Shown here: piece by piece, positions 46,615-55,725 of the stretch
Position numbering within the stretch: position 1 is the first letter of the stretch
Layout: every line of letters begins with the position of its first letter
Source: Pseudomonas sp. DY-1
Lineage (GTDB): Bacteria > Pseudomonadota > Gammaproteobacteria > Pseudomonadales > Pseudomonadaceae
Length of the DNA: 64,000 bases
Reading direction: 5' to 3'
Assembly (NCBI RefSeq): GCF_003626975.1
Contig: NZ_CP032616.1
Location: 2,728,001 to 2,792,000, forward strand
Made by a program: the position numbers and the translations under genes
Notes under the pieces: generated by a model
Seen by the model: the letters and a program-made list of their open reading frames with translations, nothing else
What the model was told of the DNA's origin: nothing
The model's database searches: none

Positions 46615-49392
46615 ATGCTTCACCTCTCAGGCTGTGTGAAAACTGTCGCACTCGGTCTGGCCTTGCTCCTGCTCCTGGTCTGCCGGCCCGCCTTCGCACT
46701 GGAGGCCGCGCCTCTCGATCAGGATCAGCTGCGCCTTTCCCTCGGCCACTGGGTCGGCTACCTGGAAGACCCCAGGGGCGAACTCGACCTAGAACAGGTA
46801 CGTAAGCTCCCCGACCCGGCGTTCCAGCAGGTTCGCGGCGAGCAGGCCAACCTCGGCAAGAACCGTTCGGTCTGGTGGTTCAAGGTGCATCTGGACAACA
46901 GCCGCGCCCATGCGCTGGACGGCTACCTGGAAGCCAACTACCCGCTGCTGGATAACATCCGCCTCTACTACCTCACCCCCGACGGCCGGGTGCAGGCGCA
47001 GGAGACCGGCGACCATTTCGCCTTCTCCCAGCGTCCGGTGCAGGTGCGCAACTTCTGGTTCCCCCTGCACGTCGAGCCCGGGCAGAGCACACTGATCCTG
47101 CGGGTGGAAAGCACCAGCACCATCTTCGTGCCGCTGGTGTTCAGCACCTTCGGCGCCAGCGCCGCGGCCCAGGAGAACCTCATGGGGTTCAACGGCGCCT
47201 TCTACGGCGTGCTCTTTGCCATGTTCTTCTACAACCTGTTCCTCTACCTGTCGCTACGCGAGCCGGCCTACCTCTGGTACCTGGCCTACAACCTCAACGT
47301 CGGCCTGCTCGCCGCCTGCTTCGACGGCATGCTGTTCAAACTGCTGCCCGACCACGTTGTGCTGCAATCGGTGGCGATCTACATCTTCATGTACCTGCAT
47401 TGCCTGACGGCATTGCAGTTCAGCCGTCGCTTCCTCCACACCGGGTTGCACTTCCCTCGCCTGGACAAGGTACTGCGGGGGCTGATGGTGGCGACTCTGG
47501 TGGCACTGCTGAGTGCTCCGCTGATCGGCCTGCAGAGCTGGAACATCCTTGCCAGCCTCACCGTGTCGGGCATCTCCGCCTTCCTGCTGCTCACCGGCCT
47601 TTATGTCTGGCGCAAGGGTCTGCGCTACGGCTCCTACTACACCCTCGCCTGGGGCGTGCTGCTGTTCGCCTTCATCCAGATCACCACCGGTTCCCTTGGC
47701 GTCGAAGTGCTCGGACTGTTTGGCGCGACGGTAGTGAAGATCGGCGTCACCATCGAACTGATCACCCTCTCCATCGGCCTGGCCGACCGCATCAACACGC
47801 TCAAGGAAGAAGGCTTCCGCTCACGCCAGGCCGCCGAGCAGGCGGACTTCGAGAACCAGGCCAAGAGTCGTTTCCTGGCCACCATGAGCCATGAGATCCG
47901 CACCCCGCTCAATGGCGTGCTGGGCATGCTGCAGCTGCTCAAGGAAACCCCGCTGGACCGCAGCCAGCGCTTCTACGTCGACACCATCTCCAGTTCCGGC
48001 ACGGCGCTGATGGCGGTGATCAACGACATCCTCGACTTCGCCCGCATCGAATCCGGCAAGCTGGAACTGGAGCACATCGAGTTCGATCTGGAAGACCTGG
48101 TGTCGGAAACCCTCGGGCTGTTCACCGCCCAGGCCATGGACAAGCGACTGGGGCTGCACCTGAGCCTGGACGCCGGCGTCCCCCGGCGCATCCTCGGCGA
48201 CCCGACGCGGCTCAAGCAGGTCCTGATGAACCTCCTGGGCAACGCCCTCAAGTTCACCGCCGAGGGGCATGTCGCCCTCCACCTTTCTCTACGCCGCAGA
48301 ACCGATGGCAATTCGCGCCTGGTGTTCAGCGTCAGCGACAGCGGCATCGGCATCCGTCCCGAAGCCCTGAGCCAATTGTTCGACTCCTTCGCCCAGGGCG
48401 ACTCCAGCACCACCCGCCGCTATGGCGGCAGCGGTCTGGGCCTGGCCATCAGCAAGGAGCTGGTGGAAATGATGGGCGGGCACATCGAAGTGCAGAGCAC
48501 GCTGCACCAGGGCACCCGCTTCAGCTTCGATATACCGTTGCAGCCCGGAGAATTCAGGACCGATGAACTGAACCGGTTGCTCGATGGCCGCACCGCCCTG
48601 CTCGCCTGTCAGGACGCGCTCGGCCTGGATGCCCTGGGGCGCCTGCTCGGGCGCTGGGGCATGCGCTGCGAACGTTGCCAGGATCCGGACAGGCTGATCC
48701 AGCATCTGGAGGATTTCGCCGTACCGCCGCTGCTGGTGCTGCAGTCTCCCTGGCCCGGCGACCCTGAACGCTGGATGGACAGGCTGCGGCCTCATCTCGA
48801 GCACGGCCAGCGCATCATGTTGATCTGTCCGCCGGAGTACTGTCAGAACCTGCCCGCGGGCGCCGGCCTGCGTCTGCGGGCCGTGGCCCAGCCGCTGACC
48901 CTGGCGCAGTTGCGCGACACCTTGCAGGAGCTTTACCGCGAGCGGCGCCTCGAAGAACGGACCCAGCAGCAGGAGGAGCGTCGCCGGGTGAGCGCGACAC
49001 CCTGCATCCTGGTGGCCGAAGACAATCCGGTGAATCAGATGGTGGTGCAGGGTTTCCTCAAGAAGCGCGGCTACCTGGTACGTACCGTCGCCAATGGCGT
49101 GGCAGCAGTGGACGAGTACCAGCGCGATCCGGAAGGTATCCAGTTGATCCTGATGGACTGCGAAATGCCGGAAATGGACGGCTTCGAAGCCACCCGGCAG
49201 ATCCGCCGACTGGAACACGCTCGCAACTGGCTGCCGGTGCCCATCGTCGCCCTTACTGCGCATATTCTGGAGGAACATCGCCAGGCCGGTGCCGACGCCG
49301 GCATGGATGACTTCCTCGGCAAACCCCTGGACAGCGCCCTGCTGTTCGCCACCCTCGAACGTTTCATCCAGCGCCAGAGCGTGGATGGATGA
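46615..49392 (+). CDS. Hybrid sensor histidine kinase with 7TMR-DISM sensor
   Basis: A 925-residue membrane kinase. A signal peptide (1-28) is followed by a 7TMR-DISM extracellular domain (about 30-185), seven membrane helices (about 190-400), a dimerisation domain with phospho-accepting His426 in SHEIRTP, an ATPase domain ([17 protein letters not shown]), a degenerate receiver-like stretch (about 650-780), and a true receiver with Asp848 in [11 protein letters not shown]. No transmitter Hpt domain follows, so a separate phosphotransfer protein is needed. It stands just after the NAGGN operon, as I recall for PA3462, so an osmotic or envelope signal is a sensible guess. Confidence 0.92.
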   Translation: MLHLSGCVKTVALGLALLLLLVCRPAFALEAAPLDQDQLRLSLGHWVGYLEDPRGELDLEQVRKLPDPAFQQVRGEQANLGKNRSVWWFKVHLDNSRAHALDGYLEANYPLLDNIRLYYLTPDGRVQAQETGDHFAFSQRPVQVRNFWFPLHVEPGQSTLILRVESTSTIFVPLVFSTFGASAAAQENLMGFNGAFYGVLFAMFFYNLFLYLSLREPAYLWYLAYNLNVGLLAACFDGMLFKLLPDHVVLQSVAIYIFMYLHCLTALQFSRRFLHTGLHFPRLDKVLRGLMVATLVALLSAPLIGLQSWNILASLTVSGISAFLLLTGLYVWRKGLRYGSYYTLAWGVLLFAFIQITTGSLGVEVLGLFGATVVKIGVTIELITLSIGLADRINTLKEEGFRSRQAAEQADFENQAKSRFLATMSHEIRTPLNGVLGMLQLLKETPLDRSQRFYVDTISSSGTALMAVINDILDFARIESGKLELEHIEFDLEDLVSETLGLFTAQAMDKRLGLHLSLDAGVPRRILGDPTRLKQVLMNLLGNALKFTAEGHVALHLSLRRRTDGNSRLVFSVSDSGIGIRPEALSQLFDSFAQGDSSTTRRYGGSGLGLAISKELVEMMGGHIEVQSTLHQGTRFSFDIPLQPGEFRTDELNRLLDGRTALLACQDALGLDALGRLLGRWGMRCERCQDPDRLIQHLEDFAVPPLLVLQSPWPGDPERWMDRLRPHLEHGQRIMLICPPEYCQNLPAGAGLRLRAVAQPLTLAQLRDTLQELYRERRLEERTQQQEERRRVSATPCILVAEDNPVNQMVVQGFLKKRGYLVRTVANGVAAVDEYQRDPEGIQLILMDCEMPEMDGFEATRQIRRLEHARNWLPVPIVALTAHILEEHRQAGADAGMDDFLGKPLDSALLFATLERFIQRQSVDG

Positions 49393-49441
49393 CGGCGCCC
49401 GGCGGCGGCGTTAGCATTCCGCCCCCGCCGGAGATACCTCG

Positions 49442-49672
49442 ATGCTCATCCCCTTTGACCTGCTCGAAGCCGAAACCCTGACCCGCCTGATCGAGGACTT
49501 CGTCACCCGCGAAGGTACCGACAATGGCGACGATACCCCGCTGGAGACCCGCGTCGAGCGTGTGCGCAAGGCGCTGAAGAAAGGCGAGGCAGTAATCGTC
49601 TATGACCCCGACAGCCAGCTCTGCCAGCTGATGCTCAAGCTCGACGTGCCCAAGGAGTGGCTGGAGGAGTAG
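49442..49672 (+). CDS. YheU-family (UPF0270) small protein
   Basis: A 76-residue acidic protein. MLIPFDLLEAETLTRLIEDF, then VTREGTDNGD and ALKKGEAVIVYDPDSQ, is the UPF0270/YheU signature at its usual length. Function is unknown. The ATG at 49442 follows CCGGAGATACCTCG. It is 49 bp after the sensor kinase, on the same strand. Confidence 0.9.
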   Translation: MLIPFDLLEAETLTRLIEDFVTREGTDNGDDTPLETRVERVRKALKKGEAVIVYDPDSQLCQLMLKLDVPKEWLEE

Positions 49673-49689
49673 CCCATCGCCCGACCACT

Positions 49690-49710
49690 GTAGGGGCGAA
49701 TTCATTCGCC
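49690..49710. repeat. Half REP element
   Basis: GTAGGGGCGAATTCATTCGCC occurs once without a complete opposite arm, after the yheU-like gene. It probably represents a decayed REP copy. Confidence 0.55.
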
Positions 49711-49773
49711 AAGGGCGGCGCAGTTGCCCCCCCGGAAGGCCGAATGGACCCTCCAGAAGAGCAGCGTCGATCT

Positions 49774-51243
49774 TCACAATTTCGCGGCCTGCACGGGCGG
49801 CCCCAGCGGGAGTTCGCGCACCACCTGCCCCATGCGCGTCACTTCCACCTTCAGCTTGTTCGCACCCAATAGGTAATCCACCAGGCGCTGCGGGAATGGC
49901 CAGTAGTTCAGCTCTGCCGTCAGGGTGACGGGACCAACCGCGTCCGCCGGCACCACGAAGGAGAATTCGCGGACATCGTAGCCTTTGGGCAGGATGCGGT
50001 TGTCCGAGAGGATCTGCGTGGCGTTCCAGACTTCGATGTCCAGCTCCTTGCCATCCTTGTCGCCCAGATGAACCTTGAAGTTGCGGGTGTCAGGTTCAGT
50101 GGCGCCATCGCGAACCGCACCCAAGCGGTAGAACTCGTGGCCGGCTGCGTCCACGGCATGGAAGTCGATCCAGACCTCGCGACCTTCGGGAAATCCCGTG
50201 GGCAGCTTGTGCCCGGCCCCGACATTGGCGACCTTCACCCGCACCGACGCTTCCTGGCCCGGCACCAGCTGCCCGGGAACCGACTCGAAACTGATCTCCG
50301 CGGCCTTGGCCAGGTATTCGCGGGCGCGCTGCGCCGCATCCTTCTGGCCCAGGTACTCCAGCACCGCCGCGTTGGCGCCCGTGAACCAGTGGGACGCGAC
50401 ATCCGCGCGCTCGGGGCCCATGATCGCCGCCTTGCCGGCGAAGCCCGGCATGTGGCAGCTCTGGCAGGTCTGGCCGCTGAAGCTGTAGGGACTCTCCAGC
50501 CATTCGTCATAGGTCCGCTCGACGGCCACCGTACTGAAGGGATGGGTGACGTTGTGGCAGGTGGCGCAGAAGTCGGAACGGGTGTGCAGATCGGAGTAAA
50601 CGGTGTCGTGATAGGGCGACGTGGCGTCGCTGCGCGGGCCGAACTTGGTTGGCTTGCCATGGGCGCGCGGACTCAGGACATATGCCCCGTTATCCAGGCC
50701 GGTGCGAGCGCTGATGTTGTGGCAGGTCTCGCAATCCACGCCGGGCATGGGGTTGTGCTCGGCGGTGAAATCTACCGATGCGCGATTGACCGTCGAGTTG
50801 ATCTGTCCGGTGGTCAGGCCGATGGGGGTATGGCAGCCGGTGCAGAAGTTATCCACACGCCCCTCGGTGGCCTCGCTGGCGTGTTTCAGCAATGCCCGGT
50901 AGATCGGTTCCTCCCAGGCATGGGACATCATCGAGGTACGCCACTGCTGATAGATCTGGTCATGGCAGGCGCCGCAGACCTGCGCGTCATCGAAGTCCCC
51001 TGCGTTGAGCACGACGTTGTTCGGTGTGTTGGCCCGATGCGGAAAGAACGGCATCCCCTGCTTGTCTTCTAGCAATCGAGAGCGCGCCGGCTCCAGCCAC
51101 TTGTCGTCAAGGCGGGACGTTTCGGCAACGGCAACCAGGGTGGCCAGCAAGGCGAGCAGTATGCAGAACGCCAGCCGAATGCTGAGGGTTCCCAACCGCG
51201 CGGCTGGAGCTGACGGAAAGGCCTTCTTTGCCGGATCGTCCAT
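49774..51243 (-). CDS. Pentahaem c-type cytochrome (cytochrome c554-like)
   Basis: A 489-residue protein with five CXXCH sites: CGACH 90-94, CTGCH 134-138, CETCH 171-175, CATCH 226-230 and CQSCH 260-264. One membrane segment near residues 23-41 (IRLAFCILLALLATLVAVA) would anchor or export it. After residue 300 come beta-rich modules without haem (VRVKVANVGAGHKLPTGFPE, then VWIDFHAVD). The haem part resembles cytochrome c554/multihaem electron carriers; the reaction is unknown. ATG 51243 is used; ATG 51264 is an equally possible start adding seven residues. It has no redox neighbours. Confidence 0.88.
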   Translation of the reverse strand: MDDPAKKAFPSAPAARLGTLSIRLAFCILLALLATLVAVAETSRLDDKWLEPARSRLLEDKQGMPFFPHRANTPNNVVLNAGDFDDAQVCGACHDQIYQQWRTSMMSHAWEEPIYRALLKHASEATEGRVDNFCTGCHTPIGLTTGQINSTVNRASVDFTAEHNPMPGVDCETCHNISARTGLDNGAYVLSPRAHGKPTKFGPRSDATSPYHDTVYSDLHTRSDFCATCHNVTHPFSTVAVERTYDEWLESPYSFSGQTCQSCHMPGFAGKAAIMGPERADVASHWFTGANAAVLEYLGQKDAAQRAREYLAKAAEISFESVPGQLVPGQEASVRVKVANVGAGHKLPTGFPEGREVWIDFHAVDAAGHEFYRLGAVRDGATEPDTRNFKVHLGDKDGKELDIEVWNATQILSDNRILPKGYDVREFSFVVPADAVGPVTLTAELNYWPFPQRLVDYLLGANKLKVEVTRMGQVVRELPLGPPVQAAKL

Positions 51244-51638
51244 TGCCCTGCCCCGCCTGCACATGCCTCATCCAAATAGCGCGAGAATCCGGCAGAATCA
51301 CGGCAATAGCCGTTTCTTTCAGCGCAACTTAGCCGGAATTCAAACCTCTCCCCCGCATTTGGGGGCGTAAGTCAGTAGTAGATGGCGCGCGGGGCAGCGT
51401 CAAAGGACTGGCAATCGTCAGAGTTGCCCAATCGCATGGACTATCTGATTGATATATATGAAGTGATCCATTACTGAATATGACGCAGCAGGCGATGAAG
51501 TGGCGATAATTCCGTACCAGCGACAGGTCGGTCAGCCACATGAACGGCGGGCACAAAAAAGGCCGCCACGGGGCGACCCAAACAAAGCACAGAGCACCAA
51601 TAGACTCTGAGGTCAGAGTGTAGAAGCTCTGCTACGAA
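51244..51638. other. Intergenic region upstream of cytochrome
   Basis: About 400 bp with no convincing gene. The part 51,400-51,500 is AT-rich. AAAAAAGGCCGCCACGGGGCGACC around 51,555 is a weak stem. I saw no other recognisable signal. The promoter of the leftward cytochrome gene should lie in 51,250-51,400. Confidence 0.45.
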
Positions 51639-51819
51639 ATGATGACAGAACTCAGAAAAACAACGGGCATTTCGTCGGTAAAATCGCCGAAATTTTGCGC
51701 AATCGCTCTAGATCGCGCCATAGCCGCGCCCCCTCGATACAGATTGCCCGCACCGATCATCTTGCTGCTCCACCAGGTGCTTTCGATAGGAAATTTCGCA
51801 CAAAACATCACCCTTGAGC

Positions 51820-52016
51820 GCCTACAACGGCCCTCGCTAGAGTCCCCAGCCATCGCGGTTGGAACCGCGACCGGGAGTCGCAACCCGAACCTCACGCAGG
51901 CCACGTCCTACCCCAAGCGTAATTGCCGTATGGTGGGCCGTGCAGGGAAGGCTTAGGCCTTGCCGGGTTTTCCTCGCGTAACCGGTTTGCGACCCCTGTA
52001 CGGCCCGCCGCCCTTA
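51820..52016 (+). ncRNA. Structured leader resembling the ash/icd region of phage satellites
   Basis: A GC-rich stretch that looks structured rather than coding. GGGCCGTGCAGGG (51,935-51,947) pairs with CCCTGTACGGCCC (51,994-52,006) with one G-U pair; the loop contains AAGGCTTAGGCCTT and GCCGGGTTTTCC..ACCGG hairpins. Upstream, CGCGGTTGGAACCGCG (51,853-51,868) forms another stem. From memory, the words TGGTGGGCCGTGCAGGG, CCGGGTT and GACCCCTGTACGGCCCG recur before phage-derived ash/icd-like genes and before small DUF3077-type genes in Pseudomonas. It ends about 50 bases before the next ATG. Whether it is a leader, an immunity-type RNA or a remnant cannot be told. Confidence 0.5.
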
Positions 52017-52067
52017 TGAGTCGTGACAGCAAGGAGCGGCGCCTCTATCACGCGAGGAAGCAAGGAT

Positions 52068-52430
52068 ATGCACACCCCACACGCAATGCAGACAGAGCCC
52101 CGCCCCGTTGCCCATTGCCCAACACGCAGACTGCCAGTCACCGGTTTCACCCCCCTCCCGCCGCCATCCCAGCCCTACGAAGACGTCCTGTTCATCAACG
52201 ATCGCGCGCCCTCATGCCATCTGTTCGAAGCGGCCAACCAACGCATGAGCGCCCTTGGCGACTTGCTGCGGATCATCGAGTCAGGTAGCCGCAACGGCGC
52301 CCTGGCCCAGGAAACTGCGCGGCTGGCATCGGCCCTCGGGATGCTCTTGGCGGATGCCCAGGCGCTGCATGAAGCCGCCTTCCATCGCGTTCGGGAAGAA
52401 GGGCTTCGGCCGGGTGATTCGCCCACCTGA
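52068..52430 (+). CDS. Small DUF3077/DUF6124-like protein
   Basis: A 120-residue protein. ATG 52068 is preceded by AAGGAT and follows the structured leader. A proline-rich N-terminus is followed by DVLFINDRAPSCHLFEAANQ and a helical C-terminus with LASALGMLLADAQALHEAAF. The arrangement of an N-terminal LF..N segment and a helical pair resembles small pseudomonad proteins listed as DUF3077 or DUF6124. Function unknown; in those families the gene often follows the same type of structured leader, which is the most interesting thing about it. Confidence 0.7.
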   Translation: MHTPHAMQTEPRPVAHCPTRRLPVTGFTPLPPPSQPYEDVLFINDRAPSCHLFEAANQRMSALGDLLRIIESGSRNGALAQETARLASALGMLLADAQALHEAAFHRVREEGLRPGDSPT

Positions 52431-52589
52431 TCCACCTCTTATCTACCCACCGAAAACGTCGGTCCACTTCAACAAAGCGTCGAACTGCATCAAAGATTGC
52501 CATCGGCCCTTCCCTAGACTTGGCCTGCCCGCACTCCCAGTCCCGGGAAAATGCGAGCAGGACCACCAACAACAAGAAGGAAGGTACAC

Positions 52590-53675
52590 ATGAGCGTTTA
52601 CCGTAATGGATTGGCGTTGGCGTTCTCCTGGATGCTGGCCGTTGGGGCCGCGCAGGCATCCGGGCCCATTCAGGTCCAGAACACGTTCGACTCCATGGGA
52701 CCGGAGATGCAGAGCTGGGTCGATGGCAAGGGCAAGACGCTCCACTACCTGGATGAAGGCCCGCGAGATGGCCTGCCCGTGGTGCTGGTCGGCGGCAATG
52801 GCACCAGCGGACGGGTACTTGCCCTCACCGACTTCCTGCGCAGCCTGCGCGAGCAACTGGACTTGCGCTTCATCACCCTGGAACGCAATGGCTTCGGCCA
52901 GACCGAGTTCGACCCCTCAGGCAATTACCAGTCGTACGCCGAAGAAGTAACGGCCCTGCTCGATCACCTGAATGTCAGGCGCTTCTCCCTGGTGGCAATC
53001 TCCGGCGGTGGTCCCTACGTGGCGCAAATCGCTTCCAGCCTGGCACCTCGCGTACGCTCGGTGCACATGGCGGCAGCCTTCTCGCAAACGGAAGGGGTGA
53101 TGGCGACTCCGGCCCGCTGCGCCCTGAGCGATCAGCAGGTAGCCGAGGCCTATCTTGCCGGCCACTACGATGTGCCCTCGGTCTGGTGGGATCTGGGACC
53201 GAACACCGCGGTGAACCGTATCCATGGTTTTCTCGACGAAGCCGCCGATGAAGGTGCACGCTTCTACTACGCGAAAGGATCCAAAGGCTTCGACATGGCC
53301 CCCCTGACCCATGAACTGCGCCTGTATTGCGAACAGCCGATAGCCGACCTTTCCGCCGTTTACGCACCGGTATTCCTCTACTACGGACTCGCCGATACCA
53401 CGGCCACCCCCGCCCATGCTGAATTCTGGAAAAGCCGCTTCCCGAATGTTGCCGCCGAACGCCTCTACGCGGGCGAAGGCCACGATGTCCAGTATCGGCA
53501 CTGGGGCCAGATCCTCTCGGACCTGGCGTATCAGGGAAGACGCATTCTGTTGTGCAGCAAGGGCCGTTCCCAACTGGTGGATTCGGACCAGGCCCAACGT
53601 TTGCTGCAGCGCGGCGCCAGCCTGGACATCTGCGCCTGGCAACAGTCGGCCGGACGTTCTGACCAACAGCCCTGA
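52590..53675 (+). CDS. Exported alpha/beta hydrolase
   Basis: A 361-residue protein with a signal peptide (MSVYRNGLALAFSWMLAVGA, cleavage near AQAS). The fold shows LPVVLVGGNGTSGR as oxyanion region, nucleophile Ser138 in VAISGGGPYV (Ala replaces the first Gly of GxSxG), an acid in YYGLADTTATP and His in GEGHDVQYRHW. ATG 52590 has a strong AAGGAAGG site. It is probably periplasmic and acts on an ester or similar bond. The substrate is unknown. It converges with the phospholipase-D-like lipoprotein gene, leaving only 12 bp between stops. Confidence 0.83.
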   Translation: MSVYRNGLALAFSWMLAVGAAQASGPIQVQNTFDSMGPEMQSWVDGKGKTLHYLDEGPRDGLPVVLVGGNGTSGRVLALTDFLRSLREQLDLRFITLERNGFGQTEFDPSGNYQSYAEEVTALLDHLNVRRFSLVAISGGGPYVAQIASSLAPRVRSVHMAAAFSQTEGVMATPARCALSDQQVAEAYLAGHYDVPSVWWDLGPNTAVNRIHGFLDEAADEGARFYYAKGSKGFDMAPLTHELRLYCEQPIADLSAVYAPVFLYYGLADTTATPAHAEFWKSRFPNVAAERLYAGEGHDVQYRHWGQILSDLAYQGRRILLCSKGRSQLVDSDQAQRLLQRGASLDICAWQQSAGRSDQQP

Positions 53676-53687
53676 CCGCTCAAAGGC

Positions 53688-55079
53688 CTAGAGCCAGTAT
53701 TCCCAGACGCGCCCGATACGTTCACTCACGCGGGCGCGGATGGGGCGCCGTTTCCAGCTCTCAAGGGTCAGTTCGTGCGAACTCTTCACGTCCTCCAGGA
53801 AGGCGCCTCGCATCCGCTCGCCGAAATCCGTCCCCAGCACCACCACGTTGACCTCGTGGTTGTGCAGGAAACTGCGCCAGTCCAGGTTGGTGGAACCCAC
53901 GGTGGACCAGACACCGTCGATCACCCCAGCCTTCACATGCAACAGTGCGTCCTTGCGCTCGTAGAGGCGCACCCCCGCTTCCAGCAGTTCCTTGTAGTAG
54001 GCCCGCCCGGCATGGAATACCAGCCATGAGTCGGTACTGCTGGGCACCACCAGGCGTACATCGACGCCGCGCCGCACCGCCGCCTTGAGGGCGTCGAGCA
54101 GCTGTGGGTCAGGCACGAAGTAGGCGCTGGTGAGCCAGATTTCGCTCTGCGCGCTTTGCAGTGCGGAGATGAGCGTTGCGTAGATCTGGCTGTAGGGTTC
54201 TTCGGGCGAACTGCCGATGGCGCGCACCACTTCCTTGCCCATGGGCTGAATCGGCGGGAAGTAGTGGCGGGGCACCAGGGTTCCACCCTTCTGTTGGTCC
54301 CAGGTGCCGATGAAGAGCTTCTGCAGCTCAGCGACAACCGGGCCTTCGATGCGCAGGTCGGTATCGCGCCAGGGCAGCTCCCCATCCGACGGCACCTGGG
54401 TACTGGAGCCAAAGGAGCCACCGGAATACACACTGCTGATGTTGATGCCGCCGAGAATGGCGATACGCCCGTCGACGATCAGCAGCTTGCGGTGGTCCCG
54501 CTGGTTCAGTTCCCAGCCGGCCTTGGCGCTCATCGGATTGACCGGATTGAACTCCACCAGGCGAATGCCGGACTGGCGCAGTCGCTCGAAGTATTCCGGT
54601 GGAGTGCCAAGGGTGCCGACGCTGTCGTAGATCAGGTTGACCTGCACGCCACTGCGTTGCTTGGCGATCAACTTGTCGGCGAAACGCTGCCCCACTTCAT
54701 CGCCTTCCAGGATGTAGGTTTCCATGTTGATGTGATCGCGGGCACCTTCGATCGCTTCGAACATGGACGCATAGGTGTCCGGCCCGTCCTGCAATAGCTC
54801 CACCTTGTTCCCCGCCGTCAGCGGGCTACCCACCAGGGTCTCTTCGATCGCCAGGTGCAGGTCGAAGATGTTGGTCTCCATCCCGGAGGCCTCGAGACGT
54901 TCGAGAACGGCCTTGCTGCGCGCCTCGGAAAGCGGGCCATGAGCGCCGTCGACCTGTACCGGCGTCTCTGGTGAATGAGCCATATCGGGATTGATGCGAG
55001 GCAATGAAGTGCAACCCAGGAGGAGCGATGAAAGCACCGCCAGGACACACGCCACTGTCCCTGATGACGGCAATTTCAT
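53688..55079 (-). CDS. Phospholipase D/cardiolipin synthase-like lipoprotein
   Basis: A 463-residue protein with a lipobox LLLGC (Cys23) and two HKD motifs: His196, Lys198, Asp203 (HRKLLIVDG) and His381, Lys383, Asp388 (HVKAGVIDG). Two complete HKD sites make it a catalytically plausible phospholipase D, transphosphatidylase or cardiolipin synthase-like enzyme. The lipid anchor, with no cytoplasmic membrane helices, differs from the usual cardiolipin synthase and places it in the periplasm or outer membrane. Between the sites lie GINISSVYSGG and WRDTDLRIEGP. ATG 55079 follows GGAGGATGCTGA. Confidence 0.87.
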   Translation of the reverse strand: MKLPSSGTVACVLAVLSSLLLGCTSLPRINPDMAHSPETPVQVDGAHGPLSEARSKAVLERLEASGMETNIFDLHLAIEETLVGSPLTAGNKVELLQDGPDTYASMFEAIEGARDHINMETYILEGDEVGQRFADKLIAKQRSGVQVNLIYDSVGTLGTPPEYFERLRQSGIRLVEFNPVNPMSAKAGWELNQRDHRKLLIVDGRIAILGGINISSVYSGGSFGSSTQVPSDGELPWRDTDLRIEGPVVAELQKLFIGTWDQQKGGTLVPRHYFPPIQPMGKEVVRAIGSSPEEPYSQIYATLISALQSAQSEIWLTSAYFVPDPQLLDALKAAVRRGVDVRLVVPSSTDSWLVFHAGRAYYKELLEAGVRLYERKDALLHVKAGVIDGVWSTVGSTNLDWRSFLHNHEVNVVVLGTDFGERMRGAFLEDVKSSHELTLESWKRRPIRARVSERIGRVWEYWL

Positions 55080-55289
55080 TCAGCATCCTCCACCTGAGGA
55101 CGGTCGATACCGGGAAAGCCGATCCGCCACTGCAAAGCGCGTTTCCGGACGGCCTTGAGCGATTCGACAGTGACTGCAGATAAAAGGTTGGAAGAATCTT
55201 CGAACGGAGCAGCAGGCGATCAGTTCGGTGCCGAGCTCGCAGAGCAGCCAGGCAATGACCAGGCCGACGCCACAGGTCATCGCCATCAT
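55080..55289 (-). CDS. Possible small ORF abutting the phospholipase gene
   Basis: A 69-codon frame starting MMAMTCGVGLVIAWLLCELG and ending in TGA placed directly before the ATG of the phospholipase-like gene (TGAATG). The first 30 residues could form one membrane helix; the rest is Arg- and Ser-rich without clear pattern. No ribosome site precedes it and I know no homologue. It may be a leader peptide coupling expression or simply a chance frame. Confidence 0.25.
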   Translation of the reverse strand: MMAMTCGVGLVIAWLLCELGTELIACCSVRRFFQPFICSHCRIAQGRPETRFAVADRLSRYRPSSGGGC

Positions 55290-55353
55290 GAACAGTACAG
55301 GGCAGAAACGAAGCGGTCAGGCGCGATTCATCAAACCCATCCCTGGCCGTCCA

Positions 55354-55686
55354 TCAGCTTTGCGAGAAGCGCGGCCCCAGCAGGATGATGGTCGCGCCCA
55401 TTACGCAGAGGGCAGCCCCCAACCAGTCGCTCGCCAGCGGCCGGGTACGCTCCACGACGCCAAGCCAGAGCAGCGAAGCGACGATGTAGATGCCGCCATA
55501 GGCCGCATAGGCGCGACCAGCGTAGGCGGCTTCCACACGTGTCAGCAGCAGGGCGAAGAGGGTCAGGCTGAGCAGGCCGGGAACGACCCACCAGGCGCTC
55601 TTGCCCATTCGCAGCCAGAGCCAGAAGGCGTAGCAGCCGCCGATTTCGAAGAGGGCGGCGAGGAAGAACCAGAGGTAGTTGAGCAT
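55354..55686 (-). CDS. YnfA-family membrane protein
   Basis: A 110-residue protein with four membrane helices, recognisable from [51 protein letters not shown] and the C-terminal [17 protein letters not shown]. It belongs to the YnfA/UPF0060 family, an SMR-like small transporter group with a debated role in drug efflux. The start is ATG 55686. It is followed upstream, 39 bp away, by an unknown gene on the same strand. Confidence 0.92.
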   Translation of the reverse strand: MLNYLWFFLAALFEIGGCYAFWLWLRMGKSAWWVVPGLLSLTLFALLLTRVEAAYAGRAYAAYGGIYIVASLLWLGVVERTRPLASDWLGAALCVMGATIILLGPRFSQS

Positions 55687-55725
55687 CGATGTTTTCCCCG
55701 CGAGTGGAGCCCGCCCGGTCTGGCT

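Noticed and set aside
51639..51956. 105-codon rightward frame ending in MVGRAGKA, Ash-like
   Set aside because: It lacks a ribosome site and overlaps the structured leader; the resemblance to Ash-type peptides is used only as a clue to the leader's origin, not as a gene call.
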